Below are positions 30,900 through 40,805 of a stretch of DNA of 64,000 nucleotides, one piece after another. The translations under genes and the position numbers were made by a program. The notes beneath the pieces are model-generated. The model ran no database searches, was not told the origin of the DNA, and was given only the letters and a program-made list of their open reading frames with translations. This DNA is from Neoceratodus forsteri (lineage: Eukaryota > Chordata > Ceratodontiformes > Ceratodontidae), in the NCBI GenBank assembly GCA_016271365.2, contig CM057452.1:829528001-829592000 (forward strand). Reading direction: 5' to 3'. Every line of letters begins with the position of its first letter. Within the stretch, counting starts at the first letter, position 1.

Positions 30900-31760
30900 T
30901 GCACACTTTCAGCATGTGACCCACTTTTCCACAGCCATGTCATTTCTCATTTAGAAATCATCATGTGCGTTGATAGTGGTTACCTCAGATCTGTAACACC
31001 ATTGTTTTGACCATGTGGAAGTGCCCTGTAGTACCAGCTACCTAAATATTTGGGATTGCTGATAAACAGGTGGTGTACCACTTGATGGTGTGGCATGTCG
31101 CTTGTGTTCTGGTGTGTGGGTGACTTTGTGAACTCCACTTCCTTGTGGTTCAGAATGTCCTGCTGGTGCCCTCAAGCCTTCTTGAGTGAGCTCCATAGCG
31201 ATTGCAATGTCACAAACTGATTTGAAGTCTAGGTTTTTTCTTGCAAAAGCTTGCCCTCTCAGACCACAGACAAAGCGATCGCAGAGAGCATCATCCAGGG
31301 ACTTGCCAAATGCACAAGAGCATGGCAGATGCTTTAATGCAATGATGCAGTCAGCAATAGGTTCACCCTCCTCTTGGTTTTAATGATGGAAGGTGTAATG
31401 TTCAGCAGTGAGAAAGGGCTGGGTGTTGAAATGCTGTGCAAGGGCCTCAGTGACTTGCACATATGTCAGAGTCAGGATGTCAAGTTCAAGTTAATTGCAG
31501 GAAAGACTCAGTTGAGCAAGCTCATTCACAGGGAGGTCCTGAGTCAGCTGGTGCTGTTAGATTCCAGACAAGGGCATAAATCTTTGGTGGTAAAACTGCT
31601 AAGAAGACATCTATTTTGTTGTCTTCTTTGATTTTGTTTGCCTTAAGCCAGCGTTGGAAATGTTCGAGATATAAGTGAAATATTTCCTTTGATTCATCAA
31701 ATTCAGGCACTCTTCCCAATTTGTGCCAGTGCCCTGGTAGGTTAGTCTGTATTAGCATGG
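30900..31760 (-). pseudogene. gag: gag, Gypsy family 2, broken
   Basis: The frame 31758-31522 begins with Met and has VPEFDESKEIFHLYLEHFQRWLKANKI followed by VFLAVLPPKIYALVWNLTAP, which resembles the capsid start of vertebrate Gypsy elements whose gag has this FxxYxERLxxFxxAN pattern. The remainder down to the zinc-knuckle remnant is in shifted frames. Confidence 0.65.
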
Positions 31761-32288
31761 TCCATAAAAAAATAAACTTCTCTGTGTTTTAATTGTGTGC
31801 CTTTGTACTGTTTGATGCAATTTGTCCAGTATGCCACAAGATGCTGCTGTTGAGATGCCTCTGCTGCTGTGGTCAGGCATCAATGCTGTCTCTGGTCAGC
31901 CTTACTATTTCCTGTGTGAGAGAAAGTTGGAGGCTTGGCAGATTTATGATATAAGTTTCACATAGGTGTAATTCCTTGTGTCTTCCTGCTTGGAGATAGA
32001 GCAGGAATTGTTTCTTTCCTTTTGAGCTCAGCCAGTTAAAGTTATAGCAGCTCACAGTGCTGGACTTTTGTTTTTGCCCCTGCTATATGTCTGAAGCTTA
32101 AGCACGAAATTGCAACTCATAAATTAAGGGTATTTAGAGTAGCCTTGCTGTGAGGGGGGTGTTAGCAAGCCCATCGTACCAATGTGAGTCAGCAGGTAGA
32201 GTTTCTTCAGCTTTTAAAAAGTATGCATTAGCTTACATAACCTTTCTTTCTGTCATGGGAGATGTTTATCTTTGATCCTTCTCTCCAG

Positions 32289-32573
32289 TGTAATATATTT
32301 GTGCCCCCAGCAACCAGACTCACACACAGCACATCTATTCAGTAGCCATCTTTATTCCTACTCCTCAGATACAGGTCACAGACTCTGGTCACAGACAAAG
32401 GAATGCCCACTGGGCATGACAGGAACTTGTACATTAGATAGGACTACAAATATCTATATGCATAAACTACAGCCCTAATGGCATTCCTTATACTTCCTAC
32501 CATCCTACCATATATATCCATGAATATACTACCACACACACACACACATATGTGTGTATATAAGTATACTACA
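32289..32573 (-). repeat. 5' LTR of Gypsy family 2
   Basis: A 285-bp block with TGT...ACA ends. On the minus strand it contains an AATAAA signal (complement TTTATT, near 32350). It carries a CA microsatellite at 32533-32549. The next minus-strand bases, TGGAGAGAAGGATC from 32287, start with TGG and are the likely primer-binding site; I cannot name the tRNA. Confidence 0.8.
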
Positions 32574-34340
32574 GCTCCAAATTATGTCTGATGAAGGAAT
32601 ATGTTAAGAACAGGGTACCCAAACACATGGTAACCATAGCCAATCATACCTCTCAACCTCCTACCTCATTAATAAGGGGCAAGTATTAAATCAGGGACAA
32701 ATGACCAAAATCTGGGACACATCTTAAAAATTTATGGCATCAAACATTTTATTATGAAGAACAAGTCTGTAGCTCTAATGTTTGACATTATTTTGTGCTT
32801 ACAGTTCCTGCTCTTCAGTCATGCAAACACAAATTTTAGGAGTAACACAGTTAACTTTGGAAGCAAAATCAGTGACAGTTGAGAGACATAGTATGTAACT
32901 TAAAACCTATAATTACTAGAAAATGGTTCACCCATGTCATGGCAACATGAATCTGGTCACCATAAATTAGGGAGCCAGAAACATATCACCCACAGCTACC
33001 ACACCCATACATTTTGCAACAACCCAAGTAGGGTGACAATTGAGAACAGGGCAGAACAGTTGTTTTTTCTTAAGGGCTCTGCCCCCAGTACCCCTCTGAC
33101 ACTAAATATAACGTCCTCCGATACCAGGCATGAGTCAACCAGAGGAGAACAGTGCCGTCGGCAAAAAAACGGTCATGAATGCAGGGCACTGTGAAATCCA
33201 GCATGCCCCTGTCACTCACAACCTTTTCACGTTGCTCTAATTGCGGCACCCTAATTGTGGCACCCACATAATGGTATATGCTAGAAAACACCCCCAAGTG
33301 AATAATATAATGTTATTTGCCCTTGTCTTTTAAGTTCTATTATAAAATACTAAGCTATTTGGAAGGGCACTTCATCAAATTAAAAAAAAACTATCTATTC
33401 TATTCTTAAAGGAGAATTACATTTAATCTGTAAGTAAATTTTCCCAGTAGAAGTTGTTTTTTAATTACTGGTTCTAACTACTGTATGTTACAGTTGCATC
33501 ATTACAGGCCTTTTGATAAACTCGGTGGGTGTTTCTGACTTACACTCTGGTGATAAGTACCATCTTAAGATTGCACGATGTAGTTTATGTTTCTTTCAAC
33601 CCCAAGTGTTCTGTAGTAGAACACAAATATACGGTGACAACAATGAAAGAGCTTAACTATGACATAAGCTACATCATAGTCTATGATTCACAGAATTCTA
33701 AAATGTTCCTTAAAACCAGTGTGTGTACCGTATATCATAAGCCATATTTACAGAATAGGTAAGACTGCAGTGCTCCACTCCGATCATTCTTTCTCCACCC
33801 CTTCAAGACTGATCCAGCACCCGCATTCACACAGCCCTCTCAGTGCTAGTGCTCATGCTGTGGGAGGGTGGGGGGCATTCTGTGAAATTTACTTGCTGCA
33901 ATTAATTGTGTTTGCTGTGATGTGAATGGTGCTGTCTGTTCACATGGTGATAGCAGCTTGAACTACTCATATTGCAACGCATCCCCATCACATCTGGGAC
34001 TCCAGGACCAGATCAGGCATCGACTTACTATAATCTTATAATCTGGAAACTGTCCAGATGGCTACTTTTGCACTGGAGCAACTCAAACTCTCAGGTTGCT
34101 CTGGTGCAAATGCAGCCACGTAAACAGCCCTTTAAACGCTTACTTGGATAGCTAATCAGCTTGTGTGTAGTAGCTAGAACAATATCAGAATTTGAGACAG
34201 TACTTAATAACAGCCTCTACTAGGAACAAGCATTTGTCAATGCCGAATGTTGTCTTGCTGGCATTGGCACTGATAGTGCAGGAGTTAGAGAGATGCATAA
34301 TAGGAATAATAGTGAAGTATTGAACTGATACCAACTCACT
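32574..34340. other. Unassigned stretch
   Basis: No coding segment recognised. A phrase near 32640-32720 (ATACCTCTCAACCTCC ... CAGGGACAAATG ... CTGGGACACATC) looks like a decayed dispersed repeat but I cannot place it. Frames at 33529-33925 are short and without motifs. Confidence 0.35.
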
Positions 34341-34692
34341 CCCCACTCCTGCAGAGACTGACAGGTATTGGAGTGCCTTTGGTCATCAGCTATAATGCTC
34401 ATGCCATTTCACTCTCACCCTACCCTGCAGACACTGACAAATGTTATGGTGTGCCTTGGGGTCTGGCTTTATGCTCACCCATTCCATAAGGAAATATGCT
34501 GAGATGGGTGCAGTATAGGAGAATGGGGTGAACTTTGGGGCTGAAGAGTCTAAGGCACACCTCGATGCCTGTCAGTGGCTGCAGGAAGGGGGTGGGAGTG
34601 GAATGGCATGAGCATTACAGCCGACAATCCCAAGTCACACCCCTGATGCCTGTCAGTTTCTACAGGGTGGGGTGTTATAGTTCGAAACCCTA
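34340..34692. repeat. Inverted repeat with internally duplicated arms
   Basis: The left arm holds two related modules (CTGCAGAGACTGACAGGT...AATGCTCATGCCATT near 34350-34410 and CTGCAGACACTGACAAATG... near 34427-34480). The right arm holds the same modules reversed (GCCTGTCAGTGGCTGCAG near 34567, AATGGCATGAGCATTAC near 34601, and TGCCTGTCAGTTTCTACAG near 34648). The centre is near 34500. This can form a long hairpin with two duplex segments per arm. Confidence 0.65.
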
Positions 34693-34714
34693 ACACCCCA
34701 GGTGTTTGCTGGTA

Positions 34715-36080
34715 TTTTCCCTCCAAATTTTCAATATTAGCTTTTTGTGACCCCATCTCATGAACAGTGGCACTATCAGTTCATTAGGTGAAAGGTGATT
34801 TTGCACAGCGATTGAGCATTTAGCACCATAGGTGTGAAAACACATTTCGGGCAGGATGTGAAAAATGACAGCTGTACTGTTCATGAGGAGGTGTAAAAAA
34901 AATGACAATGTTAAAACTCTGTAATGAAATATGAAAAACCGGTGAAGTAAATGAGCATGCATAGAAACTGTGCAATGCACGCCCATAACACAATTATTTT
35001 GGGGATTTTTTTTTATTACCTCCCTATTTATACGCCCGCTGTGGTATCTTACCAGCGGGGGCATCCAGCTGCCAGCCCTACCAGCTGGGACAGCAGCAGG
35101 CTCACTTGCATGATGGGGGGTACTGGTACGGCCATCGCTGACCTGCTGGAGGGCTTCTCTTACCCTACCACACCAGGCCAGCCCCGGACCCCCCCAGTGC
35201 AATTCCACGACAGTCCTCCCGGCATCACAGGGTGCGGCTATCAAGCTGCTCGGTCATGCCCAGCCATTTTCCTCCTGGTTTTCTCCCCCATTGGGGCATG
35301 GACATGCAATGACATCCATGCACAATGTGCAGATGTCCACCACGCTCCCCCTCCAATAACACCATGCTTGCAGTGCCTCCAGGCATCCCCAGGGGCCACC
35401 ACAGCATAGTGTGTTCCCCAGCCCACCCCAGGACTAGGAGGCTGTCTATGGATGCTCGATCCTAGTCCTCCCCTGCCGACCCCTGAAGACCCGGCCGTTT
35501 AACCTCGGGCCAGCGCTAGTGCGAGGGCGGCATCTAGCGCCTCAACCCTCAGTGCCACCGGGCTGGCTGGGGATTTTTTAACTAAATTTTCAACATAGGC
35601 TTTTTGGGACCTCCGCTCATGAACAGTGCACTGTGATTTTGTTAATCTGTCCTGAAAGTTGATTTCCCACAGCGACTGAGCCATTGTGCTCCAGATGTGT
35701 GAAAACACATTTCAGACAGGGTGTGAAAAATGACAGATGTACTGTTCACAAGGAGGTGTGAAAAAACGTCAATGTTGAAAACCTGGAGTGAAAGTATTAA
35801 AAATTGTTGAAGTTACGAACGTGCATGGAAACTGTGCAATGCAAGCTCATAATACAGTCATTTTTGAGAATTTTTTTCACCAAATTTGCAGCATAGGCTT
35901 TTTGGGACCCACCTCATGAACTGTGGCACTGTTGTTTCATTAATCAGTCCCAAAAGGTGATTCCACATAGTGACCATGGAATCACCTTTTGAGACTGAAT
36001 AATGAGATAACAGTGCATGTGTTCATGAGGTGGGGTCCCAAGAACCCCATGTTGAAAATTTGGAACTTTCTAAGTTGAAC
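34715..36080. repeat. Foldback family B, several units, split by a retroposed insert
   Basis: Units at about 34720-34960, 35575-35825 and 35880-36065 share CAACATAGGCTTTTTGGGACC, CTCATGAACAGTG, GAAAACACATTTC and TGAAAAATGACAG blocks. The last unit is itself a palindrome centred near 35975 (GGTGATTCCACATAG / CCATGGAATCACC). The sequence between 35012 and 35568 interrupts one unit with a direct repeat on each side. Confidence 0.75.
35012..35568 (-). mobile_element. GC-rich retroposed insert, possible tRNA-headed SINE, minus strand
   Basis: The insert is bounded by GGGGATTTTTT at 35001-35011 and 35569-35579, an 11-bp direct repeat. Read on the minus strand it ends in TAATAAAAAAAAA next to the left repeat, so it looks like a retroposed transcript with a poly(A) tail and target duplication. 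Its minus-strand 5' end has TGGCACTGAGGGTTGAGGCG, which resembles the D-arm of tRNA-Leu (TGGCnnAGTGGTCTAAGGCG), and a weak B-box-like GAGGTTAAACGGCC follows about 50 bases later. The remaining 450 bases are GC-rich with no recognised gene. SINE identity is an inference; a processed pseudogene is the alternative. Confidence 0.5.
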
Positions 36081-36254
36081 CCCCCCCATTCATGCCATTT
36101 ACCAGTGATTCTTCATTTTGCAGTTCATAGAACATAGAAACATAGACTTTGACGGCAGATAAGGACCGCTAGGCCCATCTAGTCTGCCAATTTCCCTACC
36201 TACAGGATAGGCTGCAGATCCTAGTTAACCAACAGCCTATTTCTTCCTCACCCC

Positions 36255-38959
36255 CACAAGAATTGCCTTATGTCTGTCCCATGCATTCTTGAATTCTCCC
36301 ACAGTTTTAGACCCCATAACCTCCTCAGGAAGGCTGTTCCATGCATCCACTACCCTCTGTGAAATAATACTTCCTCACATTGCCCTGAACCGCCCTCCTT
36401 CTATCTTTAAATTGTGTCCCTTGTTCTTGCAAGTATCTTTTTCTGACAGATGCTACCTCTTGGACTTTGTTGATTCCACTGAGGTACTTAAAAGTTTCTA
36501 TCATGTCCTCCCTCTCCCTTCTTTCCTCAAGGGCATACATATTAAGCTCCTTTAGTCTCTCCTCATACGCTTCTCTTGCAGACCCTGCACCATTTTAGTT
36601 GCCCTCCTCTGGACTGCCTCTATCCTGTCTATGTCCTTGCGGAGATGGGGTCTCCAGAACTGGACACGGTACTCCAGATGGGGTCTCACCAACTGCCTGT
36701 ACAGAGGGATAACAACTTCCTGTTTTCTGCTGCTGATGCCTCTCCCTATACATCCCAGTATACCCCCAGCCCTCCCTACTGCCTTCTCACATTGCTTGCT
36801 AACCTTAAGGTCATCTGATATGATTACCCCCAGGTCTCTTTCCTTTTTGTTGTTGTTACTACCTCCTACCCATTGTGTATTCTTCCCTGGGTTTTGTTTC
36901 AGGTGCATTATTTTGCACTTCTTTGCATTGAATCCAAGCTGCCATACTTCTCACCATTCCTCCAACCTTGCCAAGTCCCTTCTCATCCTTTCCACCCCAC
37001 CTTGTGTATCAACCCTGTTGCAGATCTTTGTGTCATCTGCAAAGAGGCATACTTTTCCTTCCAGTCCCTCTGCAATGTCACTGATGAAGACATTAAAAAG
37101 GACTGGACCCAGTACTGAACCCTGCGGTACCCCAATAGTAACCTCCTTTCTTCAGAGTGGACTCCATTTACAATTACCTTCTGTGTCCTGTTGTCCAGCC
37201 AATGTTTTACCCAGGCTACCACCCTGGGTCCCACTCCCAGGCTGGTTAATTTGACTATTAATCTTTTGTGTGGGACTGTGTCAAATGCCTTGCTAAAGTC
37301 TAGGTAGGCCATGTCCACAGCCCCTCCCTGGTCTACTACTTTGGTCACCCAGTCAAAGAAATCTATTAGATTTGTCTGACATAACCTTCCCGCTGTGAAC
37401 CCATGCTGCCTTGGGTCCTGTGCTCCACTGGCCTCTAGGTACTCAACTATTCTTTCCTTCAGAAGTGACTCCATCACTTTCCCTACCACAGAGGTCAGAC
37501 TGACAGGTCTGTAGTTTCCTGCCTCTGTCTTGGTCCCACTTTGTGAAGGGAATCATATCCGCCTTCCTCCAGTCCTCGGTACCACACTATCCTCCCATGA
37601 TTTATTAAAAGAGTAGCCAGTGGTTTCACTAGTTCTCCCTTAATTCTTTTAGAATTCTGGGATGAATTCCTTCAGGACCCATTGCTTTGTCCACCTTCAG
37701 TTTTAGGAGTTCTTGCAGAACCCTTTCTTCTGTGAAAGGACTGGGATCGACCCCCTATCAAGAGTGCTTCATTAATTGGATTAGGCACTTCCACCTCTCT
37801 TTTAGAATACTGAGCAGAAATATTCATTCAGTATTCCTGCTTTTCACTGTCCCCTCTGCCCACCCACCATTCATTCTATTCAGCCTCACTATCCCTCCCT
37901 TTGTCTTTTCACGCGCTGATGTACCTATAAAAGGTTTTATCGCCTCTTCTAACCGAGTTGGCTATCTTTTCCTCAGTTTGGGCCTTTGCTATTCTGACTT
38001 CCTCCCTGCTTCCTTCTGCCTTAACTGGTACAGCTCTCTGTCCTGCCCTTCTGTGTTCCTTATACTTCCGGAATGCTATCTTTTCTTCCTGACTTTCACA
38101 GCCACCTCTTTTGAGAACCATAGTGGCTTTTTCTTTGTTTTGATTTGTTTATTTGCTTCACACAAAGGCTTGTTGCCTCTGTGATGGCAGTTTGATAATT
38201 CCCATTGTTGCTCCACACCTCCTTCTAGCCTGTTTGCTAGTGCTTTTCTGAGGCACTCTCCCATCTTTGCCAAAGTCAGCCTCCTAAAGTCCAGTACCCT
38301 CACTTTTGTATGGCTTGACTCTGTAGCTGAGTTTAACATGAACCACACTGTTTGATGATCACTTGTCCCCAGATGGCAACCCACTTCTAGATCTGAGATC
38401 CTCTCACTGCCCCCGTTTGAGAGTATGAGGTCTAAGATTGCTCCTCATGAGTGGGTTCTGAAACTAGCTGTCTAATGCCTGCCACCTGTAGGGCATCAAG
38501 AATGGCCCTGCTCTTGGATGTGGCTGCAGCAAATGTGCTCCAGTTAACATCTGGCATATTCAGGTCTCCCATCAACAGTATCTCCCCTTTCTCTGCCATT
38601 CTAAGAATGCCTTCTATCATATCCTTGTCCATTTCTTCCCCCTGACATGGGGGTCTGTACACAACCCCTGTGTGGATTGTGGTGCCCTTTCCAGTCTCCA
38701 AGGTGACCCACAGTGACTCCTTTCCTCCCTGTTTACTCTTTTGTTCAATTGCTTTTATCCCTTCCTTTACATAGAGAGCTACTCCTCCCCCTCTTCTCCC
38801 CTGCCTGTCTCTCCTGTAAGTTATGTACCCTGGTATGTTAACATCCCAGTCATGGTTCTCTGTCTGTTTCTGTGACTGCTACGATATCCAGGCATCCTCT
38901 TCCATTAAGGCCATCAGCTCAGGGAGCTTGTTGCCCAGACTACAGGCACTGGTACTCAT
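36255..38959 (-). pseudogene. CR1 ORF2 (endonuclease and RT), broken
   Basis: The start ATG is at 38959-38957. Minus-strand pieces show the endonuclease block LLMGDLNMPDVNW (near 38580), a SDHQTV block near 38355, the RT motifs YLDFSKAFDTVPH (near 37300) and GFTAGR (near 37390), and the C-terminal WNSLPEEV region near 36320. Frame changes occur near 38455, 38080, 37545 and 37130, the last between GVPQGSV-type and FADD-type blocks. The order and spacing match the plus-strand copy. Confidence 0.8.
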
Positions 38960-39143
38960 TACCCTCCATTTCCTGATGGCCTTACTCCCTTTGCCCCATC
39001 CCTGTCCTTCTTGCCTTTGTCACTTTCTCCATTTACCCCTGCCCTTCTCCCTATCGACACCTCTATGTTGGTGTTTGCTGCACTACTACAGTGATTATTT
39101 GGGGGCTAGGATTTTCCTGCTCCTTTCCAGTGCCTCCCCTTGG

Positions 39144-40070
39144 CTAGTTTAAAAGCTTACCAATGAAGCATTTAAACCTATCACCTAGGATCCTGGTTCC
39201 CCTCCCGGACAGATGCAGCCCATCATGCCAGTATAGGCTTGCATCACTCCAGGTGGACCCCCAGTCCCCAATGAAGCCAAATCCCTGAGCTCCACACCAG
39301 TTTTTCAACCACTGATTGAATCCCATGGTGCGGAACACCCTAGCCTCTCCTATGCCATAGATGGGTAGCACCTCCGAGAAGGTTACCGTGCGTGCTACTT
39401 GACTAAGGCCCCTCCCCAATTCCACAAACTCTTCCTGCACTTCTTGAATCCCTTTCTTAGCCAGGTCATTTGTCCCTAGGTGGACAATGACATCCAGCTC
39501 CCTCCCCTGTGCAGCTGCTCCAGCAATCCTGAGGATTCGCTCCCTGTCCCTCCAAGCCATGGCACCAGGCAGGCACCTTACCTCCCTCTCCCCTTCCTCC
39601 CCCAGTTCTACCTTCCTAACAATGGAGTCCCCCACCAGGAGTTGTTTTCTTCCCCTGCAGGGTCCCCTGCCACCCTCCTGTGGGTCTCCTTTGTGGAGGT
39701 TCCCAGCATCCTCCTTGGTCTCCACTGTGGGTGCCTCCATAGAGGAACCACACTTTGCCAGAATGGCATAGGAATTGTGGAGAGGTACAACTGGAGGGAT
39801 GCACCTCTGTTCCACCACCCTCACCCTCCCTGAGCCCACTGTGGTCCAACCACTCCTCTTTCTTGGCAACCTCTGAGGCAACGGCAGTGGCACTGGTGGT
39901 CCCTGGATGGAAGAGGAGGTCCCACAAATCCTGGCCAACTCAGCCTGGAGATGAGCAACCTCCTCCCTCAGCCCAGAGAGGTGCCTGCAGATGGGACAAC
40001 ACCGCATCCTCCAGAACATCTCCCAGAAGACTGCTGCTCCACAGCCACTGCACTGCACCACTCCAATCAT
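39144..40070 (-). CDS. CR1 ORF1, open: zinc finger, coiled coil, SGNH esterase
   Basis: This 308-codon frame is the longest intact LINE protein here. The first 30 residues hold CSGCG and CCPICRH, four or more paired Cys as in a PHD- or RING-like finger. Residues about 33-47 (LSGLREEVAHLQAELA) fit a short coiled coil. The esterase domain begins near residue 143 with LLVGDSIV (Gly-Asp-Ser nucleophile), has VIVHLGTNDLAK near residue 196 (Asn) and ends with DGLHLSGRGTRIL near residue 287 (Asp and His). CR1-clade ORF1 proteins with an esterase domain are known; they bind RNA and may act on lipids or aid nucleic-acid handling. All catalytic residues are visible, so this reading frame could still make protein if transcribed. 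The start is chosen by the Met two residues ahead of the finger region. Confidence 0.8.
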   Translation of the reverse strand: MIGVVQCSGCGAAVFWEMFWRMRCCPICRHLSGLREEVAHLQAELARICGTSSSIQGPPVPLPLPQRLPRKRSGWTTVGSGRVRVVEQRCIPPVVPLHNSYAILAKCGSSMEAPTVETKEDAGNLHKGDPQEGGRGPCRGRKQLLVGDSIVRKVELGEEGEREVRCLPGAMAWRDRERILRIAGAAAQGRELDVIVHLGTNDLAKKGIQEVQEEFVELGRGLSQVARTVTFSEVLPIYGIGEARVFRTMGFNQWLKNWCGAQGFGFIGDWGSTWSDASLYWHDGLHLSGRGTRILGDRFKCFIGKLLN

Positions 40071-40425
40071 GTCTTATTTCTGGCCCCTTAACTGTTTGCA
40101 ATCCTTACTCTTTCCTCTGTTTTTTTTTCTCTCTCTCCTTACTTTCTGCCTGTGTGCCCTTTAAGCTCCTGATTGTCCTGTTCTGAGACAAGAATATCCT
40201 ATATTTCTCAGTAGACCACTTACTTGCTCAGAGGCAGACCTCCAGCAGCTAGAGGGGGCCGGAGAGCTACTGTTGCCCTTCTAGGATGGTGGGTCCTTGG
40301 TGGTTCTGTGATCACTCACTTCCTGCCCCTAAACAGGAAGTTCCTGTTGTCAGTCAAATCCTGTGCCTATAAAAATAGAACTAGCTTTGAGTGGGGGGGT
40401 GGAGGGGAAGGAAGGATGGCAATAT

Positions 40426-40800
40426 AGTCCCAGCAGAGAAGTCCAGTCACACAGCAGTCCTTTCTCCTGATGTCTTCTGCCAAGCTATTAGCTGAAACTT
40501 TCTAAGGCAGTCCTTAAATGTAGCTTCCTTCTAGCTAAGCCACTCCCCCTACTTACCAGATCTTTCTACAAGTAATTTAAACCTCACAGCAGTTAAGTCC
40601 TTTCAGTCACCCAAGATTTACACCTAGATAACTCTTCAGATACCCATTCAGTTCAGTTAACCCAAACACACACTTTTTTTTTTTTTGTATGTTAGTTTTT
40701 TTACCCTAAATTAAAGGTCCAAATACAAAAGTTCTTCTACTTTAGTCCCAGCAGAGAAGTCCAGTCACACAGCAGTCCTTTCTCCTGGTGTCTTCTGCCA
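40426..40800 (-). repeat. CR1 5' UTR tandem monomers, minus strand
   Basis: The block AGTCCCAGCAGAGAAGTCCAG...CTTCTGCCAAG occurs at 40426 and again at 40744, 318 bases apart. The second is partial and marks the 5' end of the element. The same layout is seen at 11005-11430. Confidence 0.7.
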
Positions 40801-40805
40801 AGTTC

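Larger units (their letters stand above)
27241..32573 (-). mobile_element. Ty3/Gypsy retrotransposon family 2, conventional order, minus strand
   Basis: Reading from right to left: 5' LTR (32573-32289), a primer site adjoining at 32288, gag, protease, RT, RNase H, integrase, a polypurine tract and a 3' LTR (27484-27241). The RT-RH-IN order is the standard Gypsy order, the opposite of the element at 1.2-6.1 kb. The 3' LTR lacks its terminal 24 bases. All coding parts are broken, so the copy is dead. Confidence 0.85.
36127..40800 (-). mobile_element. CR1 LINE family 1, near full length, minus strand
   Basis: From left to right: octamer tail (AGAACATAGAAACATAG at 36127), 3' UTR, ORF2, ORF1, and a 5' UTR with two tandem monomers ending near 40800. 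It is the same family as 11000-15735 and complete at both ends as far as can be judged. ORF1 is open; ORF2 is broken. The left edge lies in family B repeat; the right edge abuts repeat A. Confidence 0.85.

Noticed and set aside
36289..40186. Long plus-strand frames across 36.3-40.2 kb
   Set aside because: Antisense shadows of the minus-strand CR1 ORF1 and ORF2.
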